In this document: positions 17,250 to 24,649 of the stretch, one piece after another
How the letters are laid out: each line of letters begins with the position of its first letter
Numbering within the stretch: position 1 is the stretch's first letter
Source: Fructobacillus durionis
GTDB lineage: Bacteria > Bacillota > Bacilli > Lactobacillales > Lactobacillaceae
DNA length: 32,007 bases
Reading direction: 5' to 3'
NCBI RefSeq assembly: GCF_900112405.1
Contig: NZ_FOLI01000008.1
Span: 1 to 32,007, forward strand
Made by a program: the position numbers and the translations under genes
Notes under the pieces: generated by a model
Told to the model about the DNA's origin: nothing
Database searches by the model: none
What the model saw: only the letters and a program-made list of their open reading frames with translations

Positions 17250-18497
17250 ATGAATTTTATTGAAGATTTGAAGTGGCGTGGAGCTTTGAACCAAGTAACG
17301 GACGAAGAGGGTTTGTTGAAGGCCATGGAAGAAGGCCAGATTGGCGCCTACGTAGGAACTGATCCAACAGCTGATTCTTTGCACTTAGGACACTTGATTC
17401 CTTTCATGGTCCTGAAGCGTTTTCAAAACGCTGGCGGAAAGGCCGTTATCATTGTTGGTGGCGCAACGGGTTCAATTGGAGATCCACGCCCAACAACGGA
17501 ACGTCAATTGCTTTCCGAAGAGCAATTGAAGGAAAACGAAAAGGGTATCGCCGCTCAAGTTACGAAGCTGTTCGGGCAAAATGGTACAAAAATTGTCAAC
17601 AACGCTGATTGGTTGAACATTATGACCTTGCCAGCCTTTTTGCGTGACTATGGTAAGCTCTTTTCAATTAACGTGATGTTGAAGAAGGACGTTGTGGCTT
17701 CCCGCTTGGAAACGGGGATTTCTTATACGGAGTTCACTTACCAAATTTTGCAGGCCATCGACTTCTTGCACCTTTGGCAGGAAGAAAACGTTCGCTTGCA
17801 AATTGGTGGGTCTGACCAGTGGGGGAACATCACCTCTGGCGTTGATTTGATTCACACGATTGAAGGGCCGGAAGCACCGGCCTTTGGTTTGACGATTCCA
17901 TTGATGACGGATTCAACTGGTAAGAAGTTTGGTAAGTCCGAAGGGAACGCCATCTGGTTGAACGCCGAAAAGACATCGCCATACACTTTCTACCAGTTCT
18001 GGTTTAACCAACAGGATGCCGATATTGAAAAGTACTTGAAGTACTTTACCTTCTTAGAACCTGAAGAAATTGAAAAGATTGTGGCTGAATCGGCTGAAAA
18101 CCCTGGTGCACGATACGGACAAAAGCGTTTGGCAGAAGAAGTGACAGCCTTTGTTCACGGGCAAACTGCTGTTGATGAAGCCGAAGCTTTGTCAAAGGCC
18201 TTGTTCTCAGGGGACGTGGCTGAATTAAGCGTACAACAGATTAAGGATGTCTTCTCTGGTGTGCCAGCCTTTGATACGACTAAGGAAAAGCAAAACATTG
18301 TCGACTTCCTTGTGGATGCTGGTATTGAAAAGTCAAAGCGCCAGGCTCGCGAAGACGTAACAAACGGTGCCATTCGCATTAACGGCGAAAAGGTGTTCGA
18401 TGTTGATGCTGAAGTTGATCCAAATGCTGCTTATGATGGGCAGTTTGTTCTTGTCCGTCGTGGTAAGAAGAAGTACTTCTTAGGAACAGTGAAGTAA
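17250..18497 (+). CDS. tyrS: Tyrosyl-tRNA synthetase
   Basis: A 415-residue class I synthetase charging tRNA-Tyr. The HIGH motif is HLGH (45-48) and the KMSKS motif is KFGKS (226-230). The GGSDQWGN motif binds the tyrosyl-adenylate. The C-terminus holds an S4 domain (QAREDVTNGAIRINGEKV) for tRNA binding. AGGAG precedes the ATG by seven bases. It is controlled by the T-box just upstream. No clear terminator directly follows; the first good one is at 18701-18724. Confidence 0.98.
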   Translation: MNFIEDLKWRGALNQVTDEEGLLKAMEEGQIGAYVGTDPTADSLHLGHLIPFMVLKRFQNAGGKAVIIVGGATGSIGDPRPTTERQLLSEEQLKENEKGIAAQVTKLFGQNGTKIVNNADWLNIMTLPAFLRDYGKLFSINVMLKKDVVASRLETGISYTEFTYQILQAIDFLHLWQEENVRLQIGGSDQWGNITSGVDLIHTIEGPEAPAFGLTIPLMTDSTGKKFGKSEGNAIWLNAEKTSPYTFYQFWFNQQDADIEKYLKYFTFLEPEEIEKIVAESAENPGARYGQKRLAEEVTAFVHGQTAVDEAEALSKALFSGDVAELSVQQIKDVFSGVPAFDTTKEKQNIVDFLVDAGIEKSKRQAREDVTNGAIRINGEKVFDVDAEVDPNAAYDGQFVLVRRGKKKYFLGTVK

Positions 18498-18590
18498 AAT
18501 TAAGACTGGTAAATCAACCTTTTTGAACCTTTTTAAAAAAGTTATTCTACTTTAACCTTAGTTTAATCTCATCGGCCCATAATAATAGAC

Positions 18591-18724
18591 ATGATATAGC
18601 AATATATCAAAGGGTCAGGTACCTAGTTCATTATAAATACTTCTCTCTAAACCTAATTTATACCTTCTCTCCCGTTCTAGGTATCTGATCATTTTGAATT
18701 ACTCCCCGAAAGGGGAGTTTTTTT
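18591..18724 (+). ncRNA. Candidate structured small RNA or tyrS 3' UTR
   Basis: No open frame lies between tyrS and the next gene, but the DNA is highly structured. GATATA (18593-18598) and TATATC pair around a GCAA tetraloop. TCAGGTACCTAG (18615-18626) pairs with CTAGGTATCTGA (18677-18688), one G-U. Inside, TATAAAT (18632-18638) pairs with ATTTATA (18656-18662). A strong terminator ACTCCCC-GAAA-GGGGAGT plus T-run ends at 18724. The unpaired parts carry two C/U-rich motifs, CTTCTCTC and CCTTCTCTCCC, complementary to Shine-Dalgarno-like sequences. No convincing promoter is seen, so it may be processed from the tyrS mRNA. Confidence 0.5.
18701..18724 (+). terminator. Terminator downstream of tyrS
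   Basis: A perfect 7-bp stem, ACTCCCC (18701-18707) with GGGGAGT (18712-18718), closed by a GAAA tetraloop and followed by a T-run to 18724. Confidence 0.93.
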
Positions 18725-18772
18725 ATGGATTTATTAAAGATTGTGGACTTTAATGGTTGGTCCTGCCTGCTT

Positions 18773-18781
18773 TGTTATAAT
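18773..18781 (+). promoter_or_regulatory. Extended -10 promoter of the ABC exporter
   Basis: TGTTATAAT ends at 18781, preceded by a poor -35. The leader of about 65 bases contains TGAAAGGGAC twice (18781-18790 and 18821-18830) and GTCCTTC between them, which could pair with either copy. Confidence 0.65.
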
Positions 18782-18852
18782 GAAAGGGACTCAAATAAGT
18801 TTAAGTCCTTCAATGTATATTGAAAGGGACGTTTACAAAGGAGACACCGCAT

Positions 18853-19767
18853 ATGTCATTATTAGAACTGCGTCACGTGTCAAAGAAATTTGGCTCATAC
18901 CAAGCCTTAGATGACGTATCATTTTCAGTAGAACCTGGTCGTATTGTTGGTTTGATTGGTCCAAACGGGGCCGGAAAGTCCACTGCAATGCGTGCCATGA
19001 CTGGTTTGATGCGTTTTGATTCAGGGGACATCATTTTTGACGGACAACCTGTTAAGTTCTCAAAGACAAAGGCTTTGTCTAAGATGGGAAACTTGATTGA
19101 GTACCCATCAATTTATCCAAACTTTACCGCTTTAGACCACATGAAGTACTATGCGATGGATTCAGATGACCCTGAAGACATTCAAGAACTCATGAAGTTG
19201 ACCGGTATTGATGGTCCGAACTTTGGTAAGCGGAAGGCCAAGCACTTTTCACTTGGTATGAAGCAGCGCCTTGGTATTGCCATCGCCTTGATTCGTAAGC
19301 CTAAGTTGGTTATTTTGGACGAACCAATGAACGGATTGGATCCACAATCTGTTCGCGAAATTCGTTCACTCATTCAAGAACTAGCTCAGAAGGGCATTTC
19401 TTTTTTGATTTCTTCCCACCTTTTGGATGAATTGCAACGTCTTGCTGACGATGTGGTTATCATTAACAAGGGTAAGATTATTCGTCGGGCGACGATGAAA
19501 GACTTCCTTTCAGAAGATAAGGCAGAGGTTAAGGTTAAGACTTCTGATAACCAGGCCATGTTGAAGGTAGCGGAAGAGGCCGGTTGGAACGCTAAGCTTG
19601 GTGACAATGATCAAGTGTTGATTACGGTTGAAGAAGGCGTTAACGCCCAGGCCGTATTGGCAAAGGCTACAGAAGCTAAGTTGGATGTTTTAGATATCCA
19701 AACGGGAACCGCTAACTTGGAAGAACACCTCTTAGAAGTGCTGTCCGAAAAGGGCACCCGTGCCTAA
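18853..19767 (+). CDS. ABC transporter ATP-binding protein (BcrA-like exporter)
   Basis: A 304-residue ATPase. Walker A is GPNGAGKST, the signature is SLGMKQRLGIA, Walker B is LVILDEPMNGLDP, and the H-loop is SSHLLDE. The last 85 residues form an accessory domain typical of bacitracin/lantibiotic-resistance and Na+-export type ATPases. The frame reaches back to a TTG at 18820, but AAAGGAG lies nine bases before the ATG at 18853. The partner permease follows 21 bases downstream. The exported substrate cannot be told from sequence; peptide antibiotic resistance is a reasonable guess. Confidence 0.9.
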   Translation: MSLLELRHVSKKFGSYQALDDVSFSVEPGRIVGLIGPNGAGKSTAMRAMTGLMRFDSGDIIFDGQPVKFSKTKALSKMGNLIEYPSIYPNFTALDHMKYYAMDSDDPEDIQELMKLTGIDGPNFGKRKAKHFSLGMKQRLGIAIALIRKPKLVILDEPMNGLDPQSVREIRSLIQELAQKGISFLISSHLLDELQRLADDVVIINKGKIIRRATMKDFLSEDKAEVKVKTSDNQAMLKVAEEAGWNAKLGDNDQVLITVEEGVNAQAVLAKATEAKLDVLDIQTGTANLEEHLLEVLSEKGTRA

Positions 19768-19788
19768 GACTTTGTTAAAGGAGAGATT

Positions 19789-20553
19789 ATGATTACCTTA
19801 TTAAAACAAGAATGGATGAAGGCAGTAAAGCAAAATCGCTTTTATGTCTGGGCCATTATTTCCTTCCTATTACCAGTTATAACGTTAATCTGGTTTATCC
19901 CAGCCGAGTCACAAACCCTTGGTTATGCTGCACTTGGTGGGGCTGGAATCGTTGTAGCGATTGCTGCGTCAGTTCTTTCTGCTTTGACCTTTACACAGGA
20001 ATTTAACTTTGGAACGATTCGCCCATTGCTTTCTCGTCAGTACTCACGGCTCCAAATCTTTATCTCTAAGATAGTAATGATTGTGATCGAATACGTGATT
20101 GTATTGGCTTCAGCTGTTTTGGGAACGCTGGCAGGACGCTTGATTTTCCAAATGATGAATGGCACGACCGGGACGGAAATTGACTGGCAGCCATTCCTCT
20201 TCCACCAGGTGATGGATGTTGTGATGACCCTGTTCTTCTTCGCCATCGTTATCTTGGTTTCAAACCTCGTGAAGTCATCAGCCGCCGCTGTTTCATTGGG
20301 AATTGTTTTGTCAATTGCCACTTCAATCATTGCGGCGATTACGACTTCCTTGGTGCAATTCTGGGAGCCATTGAAGTGGAACCCATTGACTGTTGAATCT
20401 TTCTTATCACAGTTTGATGGCACTTCAGCCGTCAACTTTGGCCTACACATGTACTTTGGTGCAGATGTTTGGGTCATCTGGGTTGTCTACGTAGGATACT
20501 TGGTATTGCTATACCTTTTGACCTTCTTGATTTTCCAACGTCGTTCAGTTTAA
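19789..20553 (+). CDS. ABC-2 type permease, partner of the preceding ATPase
   Basis: A 254-residue protein with about six membrane helices, starting near residue 19 (FYVWAIISFLLPVITLIWF) and ending in YLVLLYLLTFLIFQRRSV. It shows the ABC-2 permease pattern, with TFTQEFNFGTIRPLLSRQ between the second and third helices, the cytoplasmic coupling segment seen in NatB/BcrB-like permeases. AAAGGAG precedes the ATG. It forms a two-gene operon with the ATPase and ends at a strong terminator. Confidence 0.87.
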   Translation: MITLLKQEWMKAVKQNRFYVWAIISFLLPVITLIWFIPAESQTLGYAALGGAGIVVAIAASVLSALTFTQEFNFGTIRPLLSRQYSRLQIFISKIVMIVIEYVIVLASAVLGTLAGRLIFQMMNGTTGTEIDWQPFLFHQVMDVVMTLFFFAIVILVSNLVKSSAAAVSLGIVLSIATSIIAAITTSLVQFWEPLKWNPLTVESFLSQFDGTSAVNFGLHMYFGADVWVIWVVYVGYLVLLYLLTFLIFQRRSV

Positions 20554-20560
20554 ATAAATT

Positions 20561-20590
20561 AAAAAGACAGGCTAACGCCTGTCTTTTTTG
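20561..20590 (+). terminator. Terminator after the ABC exporter
   Basis: AAAAAGACAGGC (20561-20572) pairs perfectly with GCCTGTCTTTTT (20577-20588) around TAAC. Confidence 0.94.
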
Positions 20591-20655
20591 ATTAATGAAT
20601 CATTTTCTTCGTTTTAGTGCTGCTTTTTTTGCTACAATGAGCAAAGGAGTTAGCA

Positions 20656-20958
20656 ATGTCACGAAACAAAAGCGTTTTTAATGATAAACAACGGATTCTG
20701 CGTTTATACTCAATTTTGATCTCAAAGCAAGCCATGTCGGTGGACCAGATTGAAGACCTCTTTTTTGTTGGTCAAAAAACCGTGCAGCGTGACATTGCAG
20801 CGATTCGTGAGTTCCTTGCCGACCTGCAGCAGGGGGAAGAGATTAAATCCGAGGTTGTTTACGACCGTAAGATGAAGAAGTATAAGATTACCGAACGAGA
20901 CCATCTCTTTGAGGTCTTTGATAAAATCAATTCAGAAGAAAATCCCTTTTACTTCTAA
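20656..20958 (+). CDS. Short HTH regulator resembling a WYL-type N-terminal domain
   Basis: A 100-residue protein. Residues 10-55 (KQRILRLYSILISKQAMSVD, then VGQKTVQRDIAAIREFL) match the helix-turn-helix and following helix of DeoR/WYL-type regulators, which use this domain before a WYL sensor. Here the protein ends about 40 residues after the HTH, so no sensor domain is present. The start has AAAGGAG six bases upstream, and TACAAT at 20633-20638 is a likely -10. It is flanked by terminators and is its own unit. No frameshifted remnant of a WYL domain is visible downstream, so the short form appears natural. Confidence 0.72.
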   Translation: MSRNKSVFNDKQRILRLYSILISKQAMSVDQIEDLFFVGQKTVQRDIAAIREFLADLQQGEEIKSEVVYDRKMKKYKITERDHLFEVFDKINSEENPFYF

Positions 20959-20998
20959 AAAAAGTCGCACCGTTTCATGTGAAACGGTCCGACTTTTT
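20957..20998. terminator. Convergent terminator between HTH gene and trpZ
   Basis: A long hairpin: AAAAAGTCG and CGACTTTTT flank the inner arms ACCGTTTCA and TGAAACGGT, with one mismatch between the two parts. T-runs lie on both strands. The inner arms resemble but do not match parS. Confidence 0.92.
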
Positions 20999-21003
20999 AG
21001 TTA

Positions 21004-21759
21004 TTAGTGGACAAAGTAGTTGAGTAGATCGGCTTCTGTTAAGGCATCCTTTTCCTGATCTTTAACGTCTAGAACAATTTGTCCAGAGTTTAAGACAATC
21101 AGGCGGTTACCGTATCGAAGGGCATCCTTCAGGTTGTGCGTAATCATTAGAGCGGTTAGGTGATTATCCTTGACCTGGTGGTTTGTTGCCGCCATCAACT
21201 GATCCGACGTCTTTGGATCCAGTGCGGCTGTGTGCTCGTCTAAGAGCAGCAAGCCTGGCTTGACCTGTGTTGCCATTAGGAAGGAAAGGGCTTGGCGCTG
21301 CCCTCCTGAAAGGGAACCAGTCGCTGTCTGCAGTCGGTCTTCGAGGTTGTTCCCCATTGTCTTTGTTAATTCGTAGTAATGTTCAAGCTTTTCAGACGTG
21401 AGCTTACGGTTCTTCAAAGTCCGACGAGATCCACGCTTTTCAGCAAGCAGCAGGTTTTCGGCAACGGTCATACGGGGAGCGGTTCCAAGCTTGGGATCTT
21501 GAAAGACGCGAGCAAGAAAGGACGTCCGCTTGACAGCAGGTACTTGGGTAATGTCTTCGCCGTCATGACTAACAGAGCCAGAAGTAAGGGGAAGGTCACC
21601 GGAGATGACATTGAAGAGAGTCGACTTACCGGCCCCGTTGGTACCAAGAACGGTGATGAAATCCTCTGGGTAAATGTCCAAATTCATCTTATTCAAAATG
21701 GTCGTACCGTTTGGAACAGTAACGGTCGCATCTTTTAGTGAGATTACAGGTTTAGTCAT
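21004..21759 (-). CDS. trpZ: ABC importer ATP-binding protein (TrpZ-like)
   Basis: A 251-residue ATPase. Walker A is GTNGAGKST, the signature is LSGGQRQAL, Walker B is LLLLDEHTAALDP, and the switch His is in MITHNLKDALRYG. The frame reaches a TTG at 21792, but GGGAGG eight bases before the ATG at 21759 fixes the start. The start overlaps the end of the permease gene by eight bases, so they are coupled. With the two upstream genes it forms the TrpX/ABC_sub_bind type importer. The tryptophan assignment rests on the leader peptide of the operon. Confidence 0.87.
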   Translation of the reverse strand: MTKPVISLKDATVTVPNGTTILNKMNLDIYPEDFITVLGTNGAGKSTLFNVISGDLPLTSGSVSHDGEDITQVPAVKRTSFLARVFQDPKLGTAPRMTVAENLLLAEKRGSRRTLKNRKLTSEKLEHYYELTKTMGNNLEDRLQTATGSLSGGQRQALSFLMATQVKPGLLLLDEHTAALDPKTSDQLMAATNHQVKDNHLTALMITHNLKDALRYGNRLIVLNSGQIVLDVKDQEKDALTEADLLNYFVH

Positions 21760-22651
21760 TTGCTTTACCTCCCATGTGTAGGACTTTTTCAAGCTTCAAG
21801 AACTTACGAGCTTGAGGAATCATCATGGCGATGGCCAAAATGAGTGATGAAATTAAGTTCAAATCGTTTGTTGAGAATCCAAGCTGTAGAACCGCGAGGA
21901 GAACGAGTCGGTAGATGATTGAGCCAATGACGACAGCAACCAAACGTTGGTTTAGTGACAAATCACCGAAGGCTACTTCTCCAATGATGATGGAAGCCAA
22001 GGCGATAACGATGATACCGATACCCATGTTGATGTCAGCAAAACCGTTGTTTTGAGCAATAACAGCACCACCGAAGGCAATCAACGCGTTTGATACCATC
22101 AGACCCATAATGGTCATACGATCTGTCTTAATACCGAAGGCAGCGGCCATGACTTTGTTATCACCAGTGGCGATAAAAGCCTGACCGAGTTCGGTTTGTA
22201 GGAACCAGATGAGGAAACCCAGGATAATGGCAATGACAATTAACCCAAGGACAACGCCGTCAAAGTATTTTGGCAAATCATTTAAGAATGAAAGGGAGAA
22301 GATGGTTTTTTGATCTAACAGAGAAATGTTAGCTGAACCCATAATGCGTAAGTTGATTGATAGGCAGGCGGTCATAACCAGGATTCCAGCTAATAGGATT
22401 GGAATCTTACCCTTCGTGTAGAGCAAACCGGTGATGAGACCGGCTGCAGCCCCAACGATAAGGGAAGTAGCAGTGGCTAAGAAAGGGTTCACGCCGTGGG
22501 CAATCATGGCAACGGCCGTCGAAGCACCAAGGGGGAAGGAACCTTCAACCGTCATATCCGCAAAGTTCAAGATACGGAAGGTTAGGTAGAGAGCGACCCC
22601 TAGGATGGCCCAGAGAATGCCCTGTGAAATGGAAGAAACGATAATGGACAT
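21752..22651 (-). CDS. trpY: ABC importer permease (TrpY-like)
   Basis: A 299-residue protein with about eight to nine hydrophobic helices. It has the branched-chain-type permease fold used by TrpXYZ importers, with GVALYLTFRILNFADMTVEG at the start and a coupling region around GDNKVMAAAFGIKTDRM. It translocates the substrate delivered by the binding protein. Its ATG shares a base with the stop of the binding-protein gene (TAATG), and AAGGAGG lies just inside that gene. The C-terminus is basic (RKFLKLEKVLHMGGK). Confidence 0.87.
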   Translation of the reverse strand: MSIIVSSISQGILWAILGVALYLTFRILNFADMTVEGSFPLGASTAVAMIAHGVNPFLATATSLIVGAAAGLITGLLYTKGKIPILLAGILVMTACLSINLRIMGSANISLLDQKTIFSLSFLNDLPKYFDGVVLGLIVIAIILGFLIWFLQTELGQAFIATGDNKVMAAAFGIKTDRMTIMGLMVSNALIAFGGAVIAQNNGFADINMGIGIIVIALASIIIGEVAFGDLSLNQRLVAVVIGSIIYRLVLLAVLQLGFSTNDLNLISSLILAIAMMIPQARKFLKLEKVLHMGGKAND

Positions 22652-23649
22652 TAGTAGGCCTCCTTGCTAGCTTTAGCGTCTGAAACAATCTTTTCTGGTA
22701 GTGTAATACCAAGGTCTGAAGCGGTTTGAAGGTTAACAGCGTAATTTCCCTTTGAAACGGATTGAACGGCCATTGTTGAAGCCTTCTCGCCCTTTAGAAC
22801 CTTGGCAGCCATTTGACCAGCTTGGTAACCAACCTGGTACTGTGATTGTGAGTAAGTGACCAGTCCACCGTCAGCAACCATTGTGTCGTTCGATGGAATA
22901 ACTGGTACGTTCTTTGCCTTGGCAGCGGATACCAAAGTCTTCATGGCCGTCGCCACCGAGTTATCCTGTGGCGCGTAGATAGCATCGACTTTACCGGCCA
23001 TGGTTGTCGCAACCTGCAGCATATCATTAGTAGAAGAAATGGTATAAGACTTGACCGTGTAACCGGACTTTTGAAGTGTCTTCTTCATCTGCTTAGCGTT
23101 ATAAGTGCCACCTGAATCGGAAGTCGTTGAGATGATTCCGATTGTTTTGGCCTTTGGCAAAACTTCCTTAAAGACGGCAGCTTGCTTTTCATAAGGAGAA
23201 TCCCCGGCAACACCGGTGACGTTCTTACCTGGCTTATCAAGCGAGTTGACCAGTTTAGCACCAACTGGGTTGGTAATACCAGCTAAGACAACAGGGGACT
23301 TACCATTGGCAGCCTGTGCAAGTGAGAGGGCTGCTGGTGTGGCAATTCCGACGGTTAGGTCGGTATCCTTGTTGGCAAAATCCTGAGCCATGGTCTTTAA
23401 GTTGGCTTGGTTGGCTTGCGCGTTTTGATAAGAAATTTTGACGTTCTTACCATCCGTGTAGCCACCGTCCTTCAAACCAGCAACCACACCCTGATGAATT
23501 TGATCCAAAGCAGGGTGGGTAACTAACTGAAGAATTCCAACCGTTGGAATCTTGTGGTTTTTCTTCGTTGTTGATTGCCCTTCGGTGAAGAAGGCGACAA
23601 CAAGAAAGGCTAAAATCAGTGATGTAACCGTTAATAGACGTTTATTCAT
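22651..23649 (-). CDS. trpX: ABC importer substrate-binding protein (TrpX-like)
   Basis: A 332-residue extracytoplasmic binding protein of the ABC_sub_bind (PF04392) family. An N-terminal hydrophobic segment (about 5-22) serves as signal or anchor. The mature part shows TVGILQLVTHPALDQIHQGV, TPAALSLAQA, LAGITNPVGAKLV and IISTTSDSGG. No lipobox cysteine is present, so it is probably anchored by the uncleaved helix instead of by lipid. GGGAGAG precedes the ATG by four bases. The family imports aromatic amino acids, and the upstream leader peptide with two Trp codons points to tryptophan. Confidence 0.87.
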   Translation of the reverse strand: MNKRLLTVTSLILAFLVVAFFTEGQSTTKKNHKIPTVGILQLVTHPALDQIHQGVVAGLKDGGYTDGKNVKISYQNAQANQANLKTMAQDFANKDTDLTVGIATPAALSLAQAANGKSPVVLAGITNPVGAKLVNSLDKPGKNVTGVAGDSPYEKQAAVFKEVLPKAKTIGIISTTSDSGGTYNAKQMKKTLQKSGYTVKSYTISSTNDMLQVATTMAGKVDAIYAPQDNSVATAMKTLVSAAKAKNVPVIPSNDTMVADGGLVTYSQSQYQVGYQAGQMAAKVLKGEKASTMAVQSVSKGNYAVNLQTASDLGITLPEKIVSDAKASKEAY

Positions 23650-23694
23650 CTTACTCTCCCAAATAAAATACTTAACCCAAATCAGTTTTTTTGC

Positions 23695-23738
23695 ATGAAA
23701 AAAGCCTGTTCGGGTAATGTGATGTACCCAAACAGACT
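23695..23738 (-). terminator. Attenuator terminator of the trpXYZ leader
   Basis: On the minus strand AGTCTGTTTGGGTA (23738-23725) pairs with TACCCGAACAGGCT (23716-23703) over 14 bp with two G-U pairs, followed by a T-run. It lies 72 bases after the leader-peptide stop and 54 bases before trpX. Confidence 0.92.
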
Positions 23739-23810
23739 TTTATACAGTAAAAAGAGACCGGTTGGGACAAACTGTGTCACAGCCTGTCCGTATTCCGTCA
23801 AGCTGTTTTC
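23739..23810 (-). ncRNA. Antiterminator region of the trpXYZ leader
   Basis: On the minus strand GGACAGGCT (23789-23781) can pair with AGTCTGTTT of the terminator's 5' arm (23738-23730) over 9 bp including G-U pairs. The same segment can instead pair with CACAGTTTGTCC (23776-23765) to its 3' side. A CCAACCGG segment just downstream can pair with CCGGTAGG at the leader-peptide stop, or its CCCAA with TTGGG of the terminator arm. The mutually exclusive pairings are seen; the switching order is inferred. Confidence 0.62.
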
Positions 23811-23858
23811 CTACCGGCGCCACCATTGGCGATTCAATTGTGATGAGAATGCAGTCAT
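23811..23858 (-). CDS. Trp leader peptide MTAFSSQLNRQWWRR
   Basis: A 15-codon frame with consecutive Trp codons (TGG TGG, 23825-23820) two codons before the end. AGGAG lies seven bases upstream of the ATG, a proper ribosome site. It sits inside the trpXYZ leader between the promoter and an intrinsic terminator. This is the design of a translated attenuator: ribosomes that pause at Trp codons change the RNA fold downstream. The peptide itself is not expected to have a function. Confidence 0.87.
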   Translation of the reverse strand: MTAFSSQLNRQWWRR

Positions 23859-23891
23859 TTGATTGCTCCTAAAGTATTAAAAGTTGTCTTA

Positions 23892-23920
23892 AGCATACAA
23901 GAGACTGTCTTGCCTGTCAA
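23892..23920 (-). promoter_or_regulatory. Promoter of trpXYZ
   Basis: On the minus strand a perfect -35 TTGACA (23920-23915), a 17-base spacer and a -10 TATGCT (23897-23892). Transcription would start near 23885 and give a leader of about 235 bases before trpX. Confidence 0.87.
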
Positions 23921-23957
23921 GAAACAATTAGAAAAAGGTCGATTTTTCTAAGAAAAG

Positions 23958-24560
23958 TCAGTTAAAATGCATAAAACGGACGTCATCGTCATGGTAGGTT
24001 TTAGCGTTTGCAGGCCCTTCAATGGAACCAAAAGGCATTTGTCCCCGGAGTGTCCAGTTACTTGGTAGGTCGAATGCCTTTTGAACGGCCTGATCAATGA
24101 GCGGGTTGTAGTGCTGCAAAGATGCCCCTAATCCAAGGTTACTTAGCGTTAGCCAAACGGCATAGAGAGAAATACCAATTGCTTCTTCAGCCCAGTCATC
24201 AAAGTGGTCGGCATAAGTTGGTGCTTGTTCTTTCAAGCCATCAACAATGCTTTCATCCGTAAAGTAGAGAACGGTCCCAACCCCAGCAGCAAAGGAGTTG
24301 TTCACCTTGGCTTCGGTTGTAGCAAAGGCCTCGTCAGAAGCTGACACTTTTTTGAGCTCGTCCAAGGTCATCTGCCAAAGCTTTTCGTGGGCTTGGCCGG
24401 TCAAAAGAACAGCACGAACAGATTGTGAATTAAAGGCGGAAGGGGTTTCTCGTATGGCTCCCTTAATAATAGAAAACAGTTCATCGGAATCCTGTTCTAC
24501 ATTCTTCCCCAGGTTGTAAATCGAGCGTCGCTCTTCTTGAATCTTAGCAAAGTCAGTCAT
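23958..24560 (-). CDS. Nitroreductase family protein (Frm2/Hbn1-like)
   Basis: A 200-residue FMN-dependent oxidoreductase. The start RRSIYNLGKNV and the segment ETPSAFNSQSVRAVLL are typical of the fatty-acid repression/MhqN-like branch, and a later AIGISLYAVWLTLSNLGLGASLQHYNP-type helix (residues about 125-152) completes the FMN pocket. It reduces nitro compounds or quinones with NAD(P)H. GAGGAG precedes the ATG by eight bases. It is divergent from an Rrf2 regulator, which may control it. No clear terminator is seen in the short gap before the trp promoter. Confidence 0.87.
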   Translation of the reverse strand: MTDFAKIQEERRSIYNLGKNVEQDSDELFSIIKGAIRETPSAFNSQSVRAVLLTGQAHEKLWQMTLDELKKVSASDEAFATTEAKVNNSFAAGVGTVLYFTDESIVDGLKEQAPTYADHFDDWAEEAIGISLYAVWLTLSNLGLGASLQHYNPLIDQAVQKAFDLPSNWTLRGQMPFGSIEGPANAKTYHDDDVRFMHFN

Positions 24561-24607
24561 GTGGCTTCTCCTCTGTTGTGGTGTATTTAATAAAAGTACA
24601 AGTGGTA

Positions 24608-24616
24608 TGTTATACT
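24608..24616 (+). promoter_or_regulatory. Promoter -10 of the rrf2-crcB operon
   Basis: TATACT at 24611-24616 is preceded by TGT, an extended -10, 34 bases before the start codon. The partial dyad GTAT-GTT-ATAC around it could be an operator for the Rrf2 protein acting on both divergent genes. Confidence 0.5.
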
Positions 24617-24649
24617 ATCTAAGATAAAAAAACAAGGAATATTTATGAC

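Noticed and set aside
20969-20988. parS-like ACCGTTTCATGTGAAACGGT inside a terminator
   Set aside because: The core is CATGTG, not CACGTG, and the ends differ. The palindrome is explained by the terminator stem.
21760-21792. Longer N-terminus for the TrpZ-like ATPase starting at TTG
   Set aside because: The added residues do not fit the family and the ATG at 21759 has GGGAGG correctly spaced. The same reasoning removed TTG extensions of dnaA, the FAD protein, the exporter ATPase and the DHA2 pump.
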